From DRWZ01 sp964601505 (GTDB taxonomy: Bacteria > Calescibacteriota > Calescibacteriia > Calescibacteriales > Calescibacteriaceae): 15,447 bases of DNA. The notes beneath the pieces are model-generated. The model saw only the letters and a program-made list of their open reading frames with translations, was not told the DNA's origin and did no database searches. Shown here one piece after another: positions 15,032-15,447 of the stretch (position 1 is its first letter; each line of letters starts with the position of its first letter). The position numbers and the translations under genes are program-made. The DNA lies in assembly GCA_964601505.1 (NCBI GenBank), contig CAZRNR010000047.1, positions 1 to 15,447 of the forward strand. The letters run 5' to 3'.

Positions 15032-15138
15032 AGTTATCCTGATCACTGTTTTATTGAACGGAGTAAAGAATCAAAAACATATACTATCAGATTTTTGCTA
15101 ATCTAACCAAAATCAAGGTCTGATCAGAATTTAACATA
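15032..15138. other. Spacer after the LivK-like gene
   Basis: No gene. A 10-bp palindrome TCTGATCAGA at 15119-15128 lies just before copy 2 of the repeat. A weak AGATT/AATCT dyad near 15092-15107 lacks a T-run and is not a convincing terminator. Confidence 0.4.
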
Positions 15139-15309
15139 AATTTAGCAAGAAGTCTCCATCTATAGGGTGGAGATGAATTGCAAATACTTGAGTCAGTTTC
15201 TGATTATAATTATCTGACTAATTATATATGACCCTGATAACCAAAGGGTTGTCAAGGGTGGTAGGGCAGGAACTACCCGAACTGTGGAGAGGTGGAAAAC
15301 CTCGTTGAA
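15139..15309 (+). mobile_element. IS200/IS605-like noncoding element, copy 2 (right end missing)
   Basis: Direct repeat of the element at 13568-13767, 1571 bp downstream in the same orientation. It starts at the same AATTTAGCAA and has left hairpin CTCCATC (15154-15160)/GGTGGAG (15166-15172). The core 15231-15309 matches 13651-13729 at 72 of 79 positions. Similarity stops after GTTGAA at 15309: the GCAGGAAGCTCC block, the right hairpin and TTCAC are absent, so it appears truncated or recombined at the right end. A 12-bp difference in the left half is explained by slippage between two TAATTAT copies (15207-15213, 15219-15225). Confidence 0.6.
15173..15309 (+). ncRNA. omegaRNA/HEARO-like structured RNA, copy 2
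   Basis: Same fold as copy 1: CCCTGATAACC with GGTTGTCAAGGG (15232-15258), GGTAG (15260-15264) with CTACC (15273-15277), and GAGGT (15289-15293) with ACCTC (15299-15303). An additional pairing AGTCAG (15191-15196) with CTGACT (15214-15219) exists only here, because copy 1 lacks those 12 bp. Whether a 3' guide is produced is doubtful because the conserved end after GTTGAA is missing. Confidence 0.42.
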
Positions 15310-15356
15310 AAGGATAAAACAAAAAATTTGAACTTCGAAATGGCCGAATCATTAGT

Positions 15357-15382
15357 ATCCGTAATCATGCCGGATCTTTTTT
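15357..15382 (+). terminator. Possible intrinsic terminator downstream of copy 2
   Basis: ATCCG (15357-15361) pairs with CGGAT (15371-15375) around a 9-nt loop, followed by C and six T (15377-15382). The stem is short, so strength is doubtful. It would end transcripts of repeat copy 2 about 70 nt after the conserved core, or the LivK mRNA. Confidence 0.35.
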
Positions 15383-15447
15383 ATACTACCGAGCTTTATA
15401 TATCAAATTTTAGGATATTCAGATTAACATAATAGCTCACAAGCGGA

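Noticed and set aside
14780..15046. Minus-strand 88-codon frame at the end of the LivK-like gene
   Set aside because: Antisense shadow of the conserved C-terminal part of the binding protein.
13568..15309. The repeats as a CRISPR array
   Set aside because: Only two long copies 1.5 kb apart with a gene between them; no short regularly spaced repeats.

Overview
The window comes from an AT-rich bacterium (roughly one third G+C by eye) with an outer membrane. The evidence for a diderm is two signal-peptide proteins with beta-barrel-like sequence and a LolA-like lipoprotein-sorting protein. I cannot name the lineage. Housekeeping genes are recognisable but divergent: the NusB is atypical at its N-terminus and the TlyA lacks its S4 domain. 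Several genes have a -10-like box almost touching the start codon, so leaderless mRNAs look possible.

Layout. 87-3360 (+): a phospholipid acyltransferase, a small three-cysteine protein, a probable 49-residue ORF and a long-chain polyprenyl diphosphate synthase. 3370-4026 (-): a small transaldolase, convergent with them. 4124-7772 (+): a tight envelope operon with a LolA-like protein, a DUF1302-like barrel protein and an unrecognised secreted protein with a barrel-like C-terminus. 7753-9026 (+): a strong promoter, a ~250-nt leader with small overlapping ORFs, then hemB. 9015-10496 (-): an HDOD-domain protein directly abutting a TlyA-type methyltransferase; the pair overlaps hemB tail to tail by 12 bp. 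10592-10966 (-): nusB. 11080-13296 (+): a siroheme nitrite/sulfite reductase with an extra C-terminal helical domain. 13859-15031 (+): a LivK-type branched-chain amino-acid binding protein.

The most unusual region is 13297-15447. The LivK gene is bracketed by two direct copies of a noncoding element. The first (13568-13767, 200 bp) starts near a left hairpin, carries a strongly structured ~130-nt core, and ends in a hairpin plus TTCAC that resembles the right end of IS200/IS605-type elements. No tnpA, tnpB or iscB is present. The second (15139-15309) has the left hairpin and core but not the right hairpin. The two cores match at 72 of 79 positions, and several differences preserve pairing. 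I read them as non-autonomous IS200/IS605-superfamily elements that retain an omegaRNA/HEARO-like RNA. If functional, they would be standalone guide RNAs for a TnpB or IscB nuclease encoded elsewhere.

Functional links are mostly loose. HemB supplies porphobilinogen, from which siroheme for the reductase is made. The acyltransferase, prenyl synthase and envelope operon all concern membrane lipids and the cell envelope. HDOD and TlyA are co-transcribed and suggest regulation or ribosome modification. No complete accessory defence system is visible beyond the RNA-like elements.
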